From: Pseudomonadota bacterium
Lineage (GTDB): Bacteria; Pseudomonadota; Alphaproteobacteria; Puniceispirillales; UBA1172
Reading direction: 5' to 3'
Assembly (NCBI GenBank): GCA_027593125.1
Contig: JAQCJL010000003.1
Coordinates: 1-59,955 of the forward strand
Length of the DNA stretch: 59,955 nucleotides
Shown here: one piece after another, positions 9,551 through 18,647 of the stretch
How positions within the stretch are numbered: the stretch's first letter is position 1
Layout: every line of letters begins with the position of its first letter
Position numbers and translations under genes: made by a program
The notes under the pieces: generated by a model
Seen by the model: only the letters and a program-made list of their open reading frames with translations
What the model was told of the DNA's origin: nothing
Database searches by the model: none

Positions 9551-9749
9551 CAAATAACCGGACTATAGCTTAACATAAGTGCGGCTTTTTAGCATTCAAG
9601 CCTTCCTCTGCTTGCGGCATTTGATACCCATACGATAAGATAATGGAATAATGACATGAAATTTTGTCAAAAGATAGGCAAGCTTACGGCAAGTAAATTT
9701 AATCTTTAAACTTGGTGATATTGCCAAGCAAAACCAAATGAGGGCTAAA

Positions 9750-10367
9750 ATGACTAACGAATCCGCTTTTGATCCCACGGGAAAAGACCCTTTCGCTCTC
9801 TTTGATGCTTGGTTAGCTGAGGCAGAAAGCTCAGAAATAAATGATCCTAACGCTGTTGCCCTTGCAACAGTTTCTTCTGATGGCTGGCCGTCTGTGCGCG
9901 TCGTTTTAATCAAAGGTCGTGATGATAAGGCCCTGCATTTTTATACAAATTATACTAGTCGCAAAGCTGGTGAGCTTGACGCCACTGGCCGCGCGGGCAT
10001 GAGCATCCATTGGAAATCCTTGCGCCGCCAAATCCGCTTGGTTGGGCGGGTTGAGCGCTTGCCTGATCATGTTTCTGATGAATATTACGCTAGCCGGCCT
10101 TATGGAAGCCGCATTGGTGCATGGGCCTCAAAACAATCCCAGCCTTTGGCTAGCCGTGAAGATTTGATTGCCAGAGTCAGCCAGACAGAAGCGGATTACC
10201 CGGAAAATACACCACGTCCACCTTTCTGGGGTGGGTATCGGCTTATACCGCATGAGATAGAGTTCTGGCATGATGGGGCGTCACGGCTTCATGACCGTTT
10301 CTGCTTTCGCTTAAAAAAGCCTGACCAACCCTCATCGGGATGGGATATCCAGCGTCTCTATCCCTAG
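9750..10367 (+). CDS. pdxH: pyridoxamine 5'-phosphate oxidase
   Basis: This 205-residue FMN flavoprotein oxidises pyridoxine or pyridoxamine 5'-phosphate to pyridoxal 5'-phosphate, the active vitamin B6. It shows the full PdxH order: DPFALFDAWLAEA, NAVALATVSSDGWPSVRVVLIKG (FMN binding), FYTNYTSRKAGEL, a WKSLRRQIRLVGRVERL strand, ASRPYGSRIGAWASKQSQ, and the C-terminal WGGYRLIPHEIEFW...RLHDR...W...RLYP signature. The ATG at 9750 is preferred over 9738 because GAGGG lies 5 bases before it. It is divergent from the glycine-zipper gene and appears monocistronic. Confidence 0.95.
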   Translation: MTNESAFDPTGKDPFALFDAWLAEAESSEINDPNAVALATVSSDGWPSVRVVLIKGRDDKALHFYTNYTSRKAGELDATGRAGMSIHWKSLRRQIRLVGRVERLPDHVSDEYYASRPYGSRIGAWASKQSQPLASREDLIARVSQTEADYPENTPRPPFWGGYRLIPHEIEFWHDGASRLHDRFCFRLKKPDQPSSGWDIQRLYP

Positions 10368-10504
10368 GCGAGTGGTAGTTATTGCTCTCACCGTTAAGGG
10401 GGCCATTATTGACCGGATTATGTCGTTTGCCGGATGCTTTCCTGCTATGATTTTTCTATAATGCGCCAGCAGTTAAAAAAGCTAAACAGTTGGAGATCAA
10501 TATC

Positions 10505-12943
10505 ATGAATAGTCATGCACGCGCGGTTGTTATCGGTGGAGGAGTGGTTGGGGTATCTATGCTTTACCACCTTGCCAAAAAAGGCTGGACAGATTCTGTT
10601 TTGATCGAACGCAAGGAATTGACGTCTGGCTCAACATGGCACGCCGCGGGCCTCTTGCCATTGTTTAATATGTCCTATTCTGTTGGTCAGGTGCATAAAT
10701 ATTCAGTCAAATTTTACCAGGAACTGGAAAAAGAAACGGGCATGAATGTCGGTTTTCGCAAAGTTTCTAATGTTCGTCTTGCCAGCAAGGCTGATCGCTG
10801 GGATGAATACATGCAATATGCTGGTGTCGCTGATACCATTGGTATTGATGTCAGACGGCTTACCCCGGAACAGGTCAAAGAAGTTTGGCCTATGTGCAAC
10901 ACCGAAGGTCTGCTAGGTGCCATTCAGCACCCTGAAGATGGGTATATTCAGCCCGCTGATCTAACCCAAGCCATGGCTAAGGGCGCGCGTGATAGAGGCG
11001 CAAAAATTCATCGCAATACCACAGTTCAGGCCATTCATCGCACCCCATCAGGGGAATGGGAAGTGGTTACCGATAAAGGCACCATCACTTGTGAACATGT
11101 GGTGTCATGTTCAGGCAATTTTGCCCGCAAAACAGGGGCGATGGTAGGATTAAATATTCCAGTAATTCCCGTTGAGCATCAATATATCGTTACTGAAGCT
11201 CATCCAGAGATCAAAGCTCGTCATTCTGATGGACTGCCAGAAATGGGCGTGTTGCGTGACAGTGATAATGGTTGGTATATGCGCGAAGAAGCAGGAGGCT
11301 TGATCCTGGGCCCATATGAACACGGCGCGCCAGCCTGTTATGTCAAAGGCCCAAGTGAAGACAGCGAATATGAGCTTTTCCAAGAAGATTTGGAACGGAT
11401 TGAGCAGCATATTGAAAGTGCGATGTTCCGTGTTCCAGCTTTTGGTGAGGTTGGCGTTAAGCGTGTCTATAATGGCGCGATTGCTTATACTCCGGATGGC
11501 AACCCTATTATTGGTCCTGCGCCGGGATTAAAAAACTTCTGGCTTAGTGAAGGACACTCTTTTGGCGTCACTGCCGCAGGTGGGGCAGGTTGGCAGTTAG
11601 CGGAATGGATTGTTGAAGGTGAGCCAACCATTGATATGTCTGGTGTTGATCCAAGGCGTTATGGCAATTATGCCACCGAAAGCTATTTGATCGAAAAGAA
11701 CGAAGAAGCCTACGCGAATGTCTTTACCATCCACTTCCCCGATGAGGAGCGCGAAGGCGCAAGACCCTTACGGACAGCACCATGCTATGATCGCTTAAAA
11801 GCGCTGGGTGCAGTGTTCGGGGCAAAGTTTGGCTGGGAACGTGCCAATTGGTTTGCTCCTGAAGGCGTGGCTCAAGAAGACCATTGGTCGTTCCGCCGCT
11901 CAGAATGGTTCAAACATATCGGCAATGAGGTTCGCAATACGACGGAAAATGTTGGACTTCTTGATATGTCTGCTTTTGCCAAAGCAAGGGTTTCTGGGCC
12001 AGGGGCAGAGGCGTTTCTTGATCGGCTGATCGCTAACCGTGTGCCAAAGAAAGTTGGCCGGGTTAATCTCTGTCATGCGCTATCTTATAGTGGTGGTGTC
12101 CATTCGGAATACACGATCATTCGCGAATCTGATCAGAGTTTTTATGTGGTATCCGCAGGTGCGCTTCAGTCAGTTGACCATGATTGGATGCGAAAGCATA
12201 TGCCTGAAGATGGCAGTGTTCAGCTAACCAATATTACAAATGCTATGGGTGTTCTGGTGGTAGCGGGGCCGAATTCGCGTCAACTGATGGAACGGGTCAG
12301 CCCACGTTTTGATTTTTCTAATGACGCCTTTCCTTGGCTAACCTCGCGCTGGATTGATGTCGGTCATGCCCCATCACTTGCTGCGCGTGTCAACTATGTT
12401 GGCGAGCTTGGCTGGGAATTGCATCACCCCATCGAATATCAGAATCATATCTTTGATCATCTGATGGAAGCAGGGGCGGATCTGGGCATAAAGCCGTTTG
12501 GTATTCGGGCTATGGATTCGATGCGAATGGAAAAAAGCTATCGGATGATGGGGACGGAATTATCAATTGAATACGCGGCTCTTGAATCTAAGCTGGATCG
12601 ATTTGTCCATCTCAACAAAGGGGATTTCATTGGTCGTGATGCGCTGGTGAAATGGCAGGAAAAAGGTTTCGCCAATGAGCTTGTGACTATCCGAATTGAT
12701 AATATTAAGGATACGGATGTGATTGGTGGCAATCCTCTTTACCATGATGGTAAGATGGTTGGCCGTGCCACTTCTGGCAACTATGGCTTCCGTGTGGAAC
12801 AGTCGCTGGCGATGGGTATGGTACCGCCAGCACTAGCAAGTGTTGGAACCGCATTTGAAATTGAAATCCTGGGTGAGCGTTATCCGGCAGTCATTGTTGA
12901 AGAAAGCCCATTTGATCCGGACAATTTGAGATTAAGAGCCTAA
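10505..12943 (+). CDS. dimethylglycine dehydrogenase-like FAD/GcvT fusion enzyme
   Basis: This 812-residue protein oxidatively demethylates dimethylglycine (or sarcosine) and passes the carbon to tetrahydrofolate. The N-terminal FAD domain of the DAO family starts with VVIGGGVVGVSM. STWHAAGL contains His46, which aligns with the histidine that binds FAD covalently in dimethylglycine and sarcosine dehydrogenases. A C-terminal aminomethyltransferase (GcvT-like) domain spans roughly residues 430-810 (GLLDMSAFAKARVSGPGAEAFLDRL, GELGWELHHP, GIRAMDSMRMEKSYRMMG). The ATG at 10505 is preferred to a TTG at 10490 because GGAG is 9 bases upstream. MttB-like and sarcosine oxidase neighbours support a methylated-glycine role; exact substrate is inferred. 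Confidence 0.85.
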   Translation: MNSHARAVVIGGGVVGVSMLYHLAKKGWTDSVLIERKELTSGSTWHAAGLLPLFNMSYSVGQVHKYSVKFYQELEKETGMNVGFRKVSNVRLASKADRWDEYMQYAGVADTIGIDVRRLTPEQVKEVWPMCNTEGLLGAIQHPEDGYIQPADLTQAMAKGARDRGAKIHRNTTVQAIHRTPSGEWEVVTDKGTITCEHVVSCSGNFARKTGAMVGLNIPVIPVEHQYIVTEAHPEIKARHSDGLPEMGVLRDSDNGWYMREEAGGLILGPYEHGAPACYVKGPSEDSEYELFQEDLERIEQHIESAMFRVPAFGEVGVKRVYNGAIAYTPDGNPIIGPAPGLKNFWLSEGHSFGVTAAGGAGWQLAEWIVEGEPTIDMSGVDPRRYGNYATESYLIEKNEEAYANVFTIHFPDEEREGARPLRTAPCYDRLKALGAVFGAKFGWERANWFAPEGVAQEDHWSFRRSEWFKHIGNEVRNTTENVGLLDMSAFAKARVSGPGAEAFLDRLIANRVPKKVGRVNLCHALSYSGGVHSEYTIIRESDQSFYVVSAGALQSVDHDWMRKHMPEDGSVQLTNITNAMGVLVVAGPNSRQLMERVSPRFDFSNDAFPWLTSRWIDVGHAPSLAARVNYVGELGWELHHPIEYQNHIFDHLMEAGADLGIKPFGIRAMDSMRMEKSYRMMGTELSIEYAALESKLDRFVHLNKGDFIGRDALVKWQEKGFANELVTIRIDNIKDTDVIGGNPLYHDGKMVGRATSGNYGFRVEQSLAMGMVPPALASVGTAFEIEILGERYPAVIVEESPFDPDNLRLRA

Positions 12944-12977
12944 AGCCCACTAACCATGAAAAGCAATGAGGGATATT

Positions 12978-14531
12978 ATGTCTGAAGACGCATCAACTGA
13001 AAAACGTGGCCGCAAAGGTGGTGGACGTGATGCCCGCCGGACCGCACGAAGTGGCGGCGGCATGAAAATGTCTGCTCCATATCTCATCCGTAAGGTGCCA
13101 CTCTATGATATTCTGTCTGATGAAGGGGCGGAAATCATTGAGAACAACGCCGAAACTATCCTTGAAGAGGTTGGGATTGAGTTCAAAGATGATCCTGAGG
13201 CCCTTGAAATTCTCAAGGAACATGGGGCGGATGTTAAAGGCCAGCGTGTGCATTTTCCGCGTGGCCTTTGCCGTGAATATTGTAAAAAGGCACCGTCTCA
13301 ATTCACCCAATATGCGCGTAATCCTGACCGTTCGGTAGAAATTGGGGGCAATAATACGGTTTTTGCCCCGGTTTATGGACCGCCATTTGTTCGTGATCTT
13401 GAAAATGAACGGCGTTATGCCACTATCGAAGATTTCCGGAATTTCATCAAACTGGCTTATATGTTGCCAGGTTTGCACCATTCTGGTGGGACAATTTGTG
13501 AACCGGTTGATTTGCCAGTACCCAAACGCCATCTGGAAATGGTTTATAGCCACATTAAATATTCGGATAAGCCGTTTATGGGTTCGGTGACCGCGGCAAG
13601 CCGGGCGCAGGACACAGTGGAAATGGCCAAAATTCTATTTGGTGCCGATTTCCTAGATCAAAACAATGTTTTGGTCAGCTTGATTAATGCCAATTCGCCA
13701 ATGACATGGGATGATACCATGCTTGGTGCGCTTAAGATTTATGCGCGTCATGGTCAGGCGGTAATGCTGTCACCATTTATTTTGGCAGGTGCGATGTCAC
13801 CAGTATCGGTTGCAGGTACCTTGGCTCAGACCCTTGCTGAAGCGATGAGTGGTATTGCCTTTGCCCAGATGGTGAAACCGGGTGCGCCGGTGATTTTTGG
13901 ATCATTCGCTAGTTCAATGTCGATGCAAACAGGGGCACCAACTTTTGGTACACCTGAACCTGCATTGGTGCTGAATGGATGTGCAAAACTAGCGCGGCGA
14001 TTGAATGTTCCGTTTCGTTCTGGCGGATCTCTAACAGCGGCAAAAACTGTTGACGCACAAGCGGCTTATGAATCCACTTATACCCTGCTTCCTGCGGTGA
14101 CTAGCGGCGTTAATTTTATGCTTCATGCTGCTGGTTGGATGGAAGGCGGGTTAGTATCTGATTACCGGAAATTGGTATTAGATGCTGATCAGTTATCAAT
14201 GATGCAACGCATGGTTGGGGGTATTGATCTTTCTGAAAATGGTCAGGCTATGGATGCGATCCGCGAAACTGGCCCTGGTCAGCACTTCCTTGGGTCAAGT
14301 CATACGCAAGCGAATTTTGAAGATGCGTTCTGGCGTTCTGAGCTTGCGGATTATACAACCTTTGAGCAGTGGAGTTCCGAGGGCAGCATCGAAAGCGCGA
14401 AAAGGGCAGAAAATCGCGTTCGAAAGATGCTAACGCAATATGAAGCGCCTGCGCTAGACCCAGTGATTGACGAGGCTCTCATTGCCTATAAGTCAAAGCG
14501 CATGGAAGAGTTGCCAGATAGTGAATTCTAA
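12978..14531 (+). CDS. trimethylamine methyltransferase (MttB) family protein, non-pyrrolysine type
   Basis: This 517-residue MttB-superfamily protein has a basic Gly/Arg-rich N terminus (RGRKGGGRDARRTARSGGG) followed by a TIM-barrel-type body. Conserved stretches include ILEEVGIEFKDDPEALEILKEHGA, FGSFASSMSMQTGAPTFGTPE and LLPAVTSGVNFMLHAAGW. No in-frame amber codon interrupts the gene, so it belongs to the non-pyrrolysine branch, some members of which demethylate glycine betaine. Such enzymes pass the methyl group to a corrinoid protein; none is encoded here. The ATG at 12978 has GAGGG 5 bases upstream. It is 34 bases after the dehydrogenase gene, probably one operon. Substrate is inferred. 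Confidence 0.82.
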   Translation: MSEDASTEKRGRKGGGRDARRTARSGGGMKMSAPYLIRKVPLYDILSDEGAEIIENNAETILEEVGIEFKDDPEALEILKEHGADVKGQRVHFPRGLCREYCKKAPSQFTQYARNPDRSVEIGGNNTVFAPVYGPPFVRDLENERRYATIEDFRNFIKLAYMLPGLHHSGGTICEPVDLPVPKRHLEMVYSHIKYSDKPFMGSVTAASRAQDTVEMAKILFGADFLDQNNVLVSLINANSPMTWDDTMLGALKIYARHGQAVMLSPFILAGAMSPVSVAGTLAQTLAEAMSGIAFAQMVKPGAPVIFGSFASSMSMQTGAPTFGTPEPALVLNGCAKLARRLNVPFRSGGSLTAAKTVDAQAAYESTYTLLPAVTSGVNFMLHAAGWMEGGLVSDYRKLVLDADQLSMMQRMVGGIDLSENGQAMDAIRETGPGQHFLGSSHTQANFEDAFWRSELADYTTFEQWSSEGSIESAKRAENRVRKMLTQYEAPALDPVIDEALIAYKSKRMEELPDSEF

Positions 14532-14579
14532 GGATATTGGGATTTAATCTGTTATCAGGCAAAGAAAAAACACGCAATT

Positions 14580-14629
14580 CCGTCCTGTTATGATCTGATG
14601 GGATCACCCCAAAGGATCAGGCAGGACGG
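14580..14629. repeat. long inverted repeat at the mttB/soxG convergent junction
   Basis: CCGTCCTG (14580-14587) and CAGGACGG (14622-14629) form perfect 8-bp arms. Inside them lie further CTGAT/ATCAG and TGATC/GATCA pairs. The right arm is inside the last codons of soxG. On the minus strand a T6 run follows about ten bases after the stem, so it may end sox transcription. Confidence 0.5.
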
Positions 14630-15225
14630 TATTCTACCCCGTATTCCACCCCAGAATCGACCAGAAGCGCCACGAGATAAGGCATAAAACTGGAGCGACC
14701 AACCAAGGTGATCTGATCATCCGCGTTAGCCAAGAGGATAACGCCAGCATGGCCGAATATGGTTTGTGCAGCATCACCAGCCTTAAAGCTAGAGCGATCC
14801 AAATCAATGGCGCAATGTTTTGCCAACAGATCGCGGCAAGCTTTACCACTAATATTCAGGACACCCATGGCACTGCTAACCTCTGTGGTTGCGATATGAC
14901 CAGCATTAGCGGTTTCAAGGGCGGCTGTGATCGTGCTAGACGTGCCTGCTTCGGACATGATCAGCCATTCATCCGGCCCTAAGCAGACAATAGCCCGGTC
15001 ACCAGATTTCAGAAATTGATTAGCAGCAGCCAATCCGTTACCTGCTAATTTTTTTAAGATCGCACTGATTTTGCGATTGTCACGTTGACACCGCAGATTG
15101 ATTAAATCCATAGGCCCTGCGTCACGGATGATAACTTTGCCTGGCGAACCCTTTGGGGTTTCATGACTTTGTGCAGGAATGTCAGCAAGGGCTGACTGGC
15201 CGGGTAATACGGCAGAACTAACCAT
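14617..15225 (-). CDS. soxG: sarcosine oxidase gamma subunit
   Basis: This 202-residue SoxG is the smallest-conservation subunit of heterotetrameric sarcosine oxidase and is related to the GcvT fold. Visible segments are RDAGPMDLINLRCQ, FLKSGDRAIVCLGPDEWLIMSE, SSAMGVLNISGKACRDLLAKHCAIDLD and a C-terminal LVGRSSFMPYLVALLVDSGVEY. The ATG at 15225 is chosen over 15249 because AGGAGA lies about 9 bases upstream and it overlaps the soxA stop by 8 bases in ATGGTTAG. It is last of the soxBDAG run and ends at the large inverted repeat facing mttB. Confidence 0.85.
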   Translation of the reverse strand: MVSSAVLPGQSALADIPAQSHETPKGSPGKVIIRDAGPMDLINLRCQRDNRKISAILKKLAGNGLAAANQFLKSGDRAIVCLGPDEWLIMSEAGTSSTITAALETANAGHIATTEVSSAMGVLNISGKACRDLLAKHCAIDLDRSSFKAGDAAQTIFGHAGVILLANADDQITLVGRSSFMPYLVALLVDSGVEYGVEYRPA

Positions 15226-18200
15226 TGATCCGATCTCCTTTCGGGTCATAAAATACGGTGTCTGTGATCACAGCTTTGATAGGCTTGCGGCCATCAATCA
15301 TAGGGAACCAGACGGTCTGGCCTTTCATGGCATGGCCGCCCTTCAGCAAGGCCATAGCTATTGAATGGCCGAGATTAGGTGAGAAATACGATGATGTGAC
15401 TTGCCCTAGCATATCCATTGGATAAGGCTGGTTTGGGTCAAGCACAGCATGCGCACCCTCTGGAATTACCACCTTGGGGTCTTCTGTTTTCAGGCCTACC
15501 AGTTGTTTACGGTTGGTCAGAGCCATACTTGCTCTTTCCAAAGCTCGCTTGCCGATAAAATCCGATTTCTTCTTAGAGACAATCCAGCTCATCCCCAGAT
15601 CATGAGGATTAACCGATCCATCAGTTTCCTGTCCGACAATGATAAAACCTTTCTCAGCACGCAAAACGTGCATCGCCTCTGTTCCATATGGGGTAAGGCC
15701 AAAAGGCTCACCTGATTGCATCAGATGCCGCCACAACGCTAATCCGTGTCTAGCTTTGATATTGATCTCAAAGCTGAGCTCACCGGTAAAGGAAATCCGG
15801 AAGATGCGAACAGGCAAGCCTGCCAAAGTGGCATCCTGAAAGGTCATGAAGGGGAAGTCCGCATCATTAAGAGAAACGGAACATCCTGCTGCTTCTAAGA
15901 TTTTGCGAGCATTAGGGCCGGAAACTGTTGCCACTGACCATTCTTCGGTCACACTGGTCAGATAAACCTCTAATTCAGGCCATTCGGTCTGAAGCCATTC
16001 TTCTAACCAAGCTAATACCCCAGCGGCGCCGCCGGTGGTTGTGGTCATGTGAAAGTGGTTTTCCCCTAACCTTGTGGTTACCCCGTCATCCATGACCATG
16101 CCATCATCTTTTAGCATCAGTCCATAACGGCATGATCCAACCTTTAGCGATGTCCAAGCATTCGTATAGATACGGTTAAGAAACTCTGCCGCATCTTTGC
16201 CGCGGATATCGATTTTGCCAAGGGTAGATGCGTCAAGGATACCTGCGTGGGAACGCGCGGCTTTGACTTCGCGTGTCACAGCCTGATCCATGGTTTCATT
16301 ACCTTTGGGATAATACCAAGCGCGCATCCACTGGCCAACATGTTCATATTTGGCGTTATGGTTGCGGTGCCAGCCATCCATACGGGTTAGGCGTTCAGTA
16401 TCAAATAACCCCTTAATTTCTCGACCAGCAATTGTACCAAATGTGGTTGGAGTATAGGGATATCGGAAAGTGGTCGTGCCAACATCGGGAATAGGTTTGC
16501 CCAACTGATCTGACAGAATGCCCAAGGCGTTGATATTTGACATTTTGCCCTGATCGGTAGCCATGCCATTGGTGGTGTAGCGTTTGACATGTTCAACCGA
16601 ATGATACCCCTCGCGCACGGCCAGTTTAATATCGCTGGCGGTGACATCATTTTGGAAATCAACAAAGGCCTTTGGCTCTTGCCCGGGGACAGCGTCACTA
16701 GGCATTTTCCATAACACATGAGGTCGCATCACAGAGTCGGGTTCGCTTACCTCTGGCAAAGCAGCAGGTTTAGCTTTGTGACCAGCAGCAGAAGCGGCAT
16801 CTGCGCCAGCTTTTGCACCATCCTGCATGGCATCAGCAACGCCAAAAATGCCATTGCATCCACCCACACAAATCGCGGCCTCATGATATTCAGAAGGACG
16901 GAAACAGACTTGTTGTTCATCCCAACGGATCTTCCCTCGCGCTTGTGAGTGTAAGTTCACCACAGGGGTGAAGCCACCAGACATCGCAACCAGATCCGCA
17001 TCAAGATAAAAGGGCTGGCCTGTGACTTGCCCTGTCGCGGGATTAATTGCCGCAATTTTAATTGAACCAACATGGCGAGTGCCTTTGGCATCAAGGACAG
17101 CATGACCATTATGAACCGTGATCCCAGCCTGCATCACCTGACTGACCAAAACTGAGGAAGGGGCAGGCCGTTGATCGACTACCGCGGCTACTTTTACCCC
17201 AGCATGGTGAAGCGCTAAGGCCGTTTTATAGGCATCATCATTGTTGGTATAAATGACTGCGCGGTGACCGGGGATAACAGCATAACGATTAATGTAACTG
17301 CGCACGGCACCAGCCATCATAACGCCGGGCTTATCATTGCCGCCAAACACTAAGGGCCTTTCGTGAACCCCTTGAGCCAGCACAACTTGCTGGGCGCGTA
17401 TCTTCCATAGCCTTTGGCGGGGTAGATGCGCTGGGCGTTCTGACAAATGGTCACTGATTTTTTCGGCCAAGGTCAGAAAGTTTTGATCCATATAGCCAAA
17501 GCATTGTGTGCGTGAAAGCATGGTAACATTGCTTAGGCTGGCAAGTTCATTAATGGTGGCAGCAATCCATTTGCTTGCAGCTTTGCCATCAAGCTTGGTG
17601 TTGGTTTCGGATAGTATCCATCCCCCAAACTCAGCCCCTTCATCGACAATCATCACCCTTGCCCCAGAACGTCCAGCGCTAAGCGCCGCAGATAATCCGG
17701 CAACACCGCCGCCAACAATCAAGACATCCACATGTCGGTGGGTTTTTTCGTAGCGGTCAGGGTCATTATGGTCGCTTGCCGCTTTACCAAGACCAGCGGC
17801 GCGGCGGATCACAGGCTCATAGATATTTTTCCAGAACATCGCTGGAAACATAAAGGTCTTATAATAGAAACCAGCAGGAAACAGCCGCCCAATGACAGAA
17901 TTAATCGCACCAATATCAAAGCCCAGCGAAGGCCAACGGTTTTGGCTTACGGCTTTCAGCCCGTCATAAAGGCTAACCTCTGTGGCGCGAATATTTGGGG
18001 CTTGATAGGCGCCATGACCAATTTGCATAAGTGCATTTGGCTCATCGTAACCGGCAGTAAGAATGCCTCTTGGACGGTGATATTTGAATGATCTTCCCAC
18101 CAGATGAATGCCATTAGCCAACAGTGCAGAGGCAAGGGTATCGCCTTCATATCCCATTAATCGCTTGCCATCAAAAGTAAACTTTACAGGTTTTTTGCGA

Positions 18201-18259
18201 TTGATATGACCGCCATCGGCCAGACGCATGTCACCCTGTTTTTTGGACATCCTGCTCAT
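15218..18259 (-). CDS. soxA: sarcosine oxidase alpha subunit
   Basis: This 1013-residue SoxA is the large subunit that binds NAD and, with SoxB, FAD/FMN, and carries the folate site. The N-terminal ferredoxin-like Fer2_4 domain is VKFTFDGKRLMGYEGDTLAS. A Rossmann domain follows (VDVLIVGGGVAGLSAALSAGRSG, about 178-200), then an NAD-binding part (VVLAQGVHERPLVFGGNDKPG). The C-terminal GcvT-like domain covers roughly residues 600-1005 (LDASTLGKIDIRGKDAAEFLNRI, GTEAMHVLRAEKGFIIVGQETDG). Sarcosine is oxidised to glycine, giving 5,10-methylene-tetrahydrofolate and peroxide. The start overlaps soxD in ATGA, with GGAGG 6 bases upstream. Confidence 0.95.
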   Translation of the reverse strand: MSRMSKKQGDMRLADGGHINRKKPVKFTFDGKRLMGYEGDTLASALLANGIHLVGRSFKYHRPRGILTAGYDEPNALMQIGHGAYQAPNIRATEVSLYDGLKAVSQNRWPSLGFDIGAINSVIGRLFPAGFYYKTFMFPAMFWKNIYEPVIRRAAGLGKAASDHNDPDRYEKTHRHVDVLIVGGGVAGLSAALSAGRSGARVMIVDEGAEFGGWILSETNTKLDGKAASKWIAATINELASLSNVTMLSRTQCFGYMDQNFLTLAEKISDHLSERPAHLPRQRLWKIRAQQVVLAQGVHERPLVFGGNDKPGVMMAGAVRSYINRYAVIPGHRAVIYTNNDDAYKTALALHHAGVKVAAVVDQRPAPSSVLVSQVMQAGITVHNGHAVLDAKGTRHVGSIKIAAINPATGQVTGQPFYLDADLVAMSGGFTPVVNLHSQARGKIRWDEQQVCFRPSEYHEAAICVGGCNGIFGVADAMQDGAKAGADAASAAGHKAKPAALPEVSEPDSVMRPHVLWKMPSDAVPGQEPKAFVDFQNDVTASDIKLAVREGYHSVEHVKRYTTNGMATDQGKMSNINALGILSDQLGKPIPDVGTTTFRYPYTPTTFGTIAGREIKGLFDTERLTRMDGWHRNHNAKYEHVGQWMRAWYYPKGNETMDQAVTREVKAARSHAGILDASTLGKIDIRGKDAAEFLNRIYTNAWTSLKVGSCRYGLMLKDDGMVMDDGVTTRLGENHFHMTTTTGGAAGVLAWLEEWLQTEWPELEVYLTSVTEEWSVATVSGPNARKILEAAGCSVSLNDADFPFMTFQDATLAGLPVRIFRISFTGELSFEINIKARHGLALWRHLMQSGEPFGLTPYGTEAMHVLRAEKGFIIVGQETDGSVNPHDLGMSWIVSKKKSDFIGKRALERASMALTNRKQLVGLKTEDPKVVIPEGAHAVLDPNQPYPMDMLGQVTSSYFSPNLGHSIAMALLKGGHAMKGQTVWFPMIDGRKPIKAVITDTVFYDPKGDRING

Positions 18260-18621
18260 GCCTTGCCTCCTTTAACCGAAGAGGGTTTAGCCGCCGCTTC
18301 TGATGCGGTTTTGCGGCGCCATGATCCGGCATAAGCAGCTTTGCCAGCATCTGATTTTGGCAGGCTTCCCATGGGATAAATTTCCAGAAACGCATGGCTA
18401 ACGGTGTCGCGCGCAGCATTAAACCATTTGCGGCATCCAGCATCGTGGCACCAGCGTTCCAAAAAAACCCCTTTCGGGTTATCACGCCAAAACAAGTATT
18501 CTGCGAACTCAGCATCAGTGATGCTATTTTCGGCAAGTGGGCGTGCGATATGGGCTTCTCCACCGCAGGAAAACTCCGTTTCGTCGCGGGGGCCGCAATG
18601 GGGGCAATCAATCAGCAACAT
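18256..18621 (-). CDS. soxD: sarcosine oxidase delta subunit
   Basis: This 121-residue small zinc-binding subunit of heterotetrameric sarcosine oxidase begins with LIDCPHCGPRDETEFSCGGEAH, the CPHCG zinc-knuckle pattern. The family signature YLFWRDNPKG follows, then ERWCHDAGCRKWFNAARDTVSH. A lysine- and serine-rich tail ends at KPSSVKGGKA. It lies 26 bases after soxB and overlaps soxA by 4 bases (ATGA), so it is translationally coupled. An overlapping frame of similar length on the same strand is a shadow because only this one carries the zinc motif. Confidence 0.93.
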   Translation of the reverse strand: MLLIDCPHCGPRDETEFSCGGEAHIARPLAENSITDAEFAEYLFWRDNPKGVFLERWCHDAGCRKWFNAARDTVSHAFLEIYPMGSLPKSDAGKAAYAGSWRRKTASEAAAKPSSVKGGKA

Positions 18622-18647
18622 GGCTTTCTATCACTCTTCTGTTTGAT

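Noticed and set aside
12993-13553. A 186-residue ORF opposite the MttB-family gene
   Set aside because: Antisense shadow; no domain and no start signal.
12978-14531. Pyrrolysine-containing MttB
   Set aside because: The frame has no internal TAG before the terminal stop, and no pyl genes are nearby.
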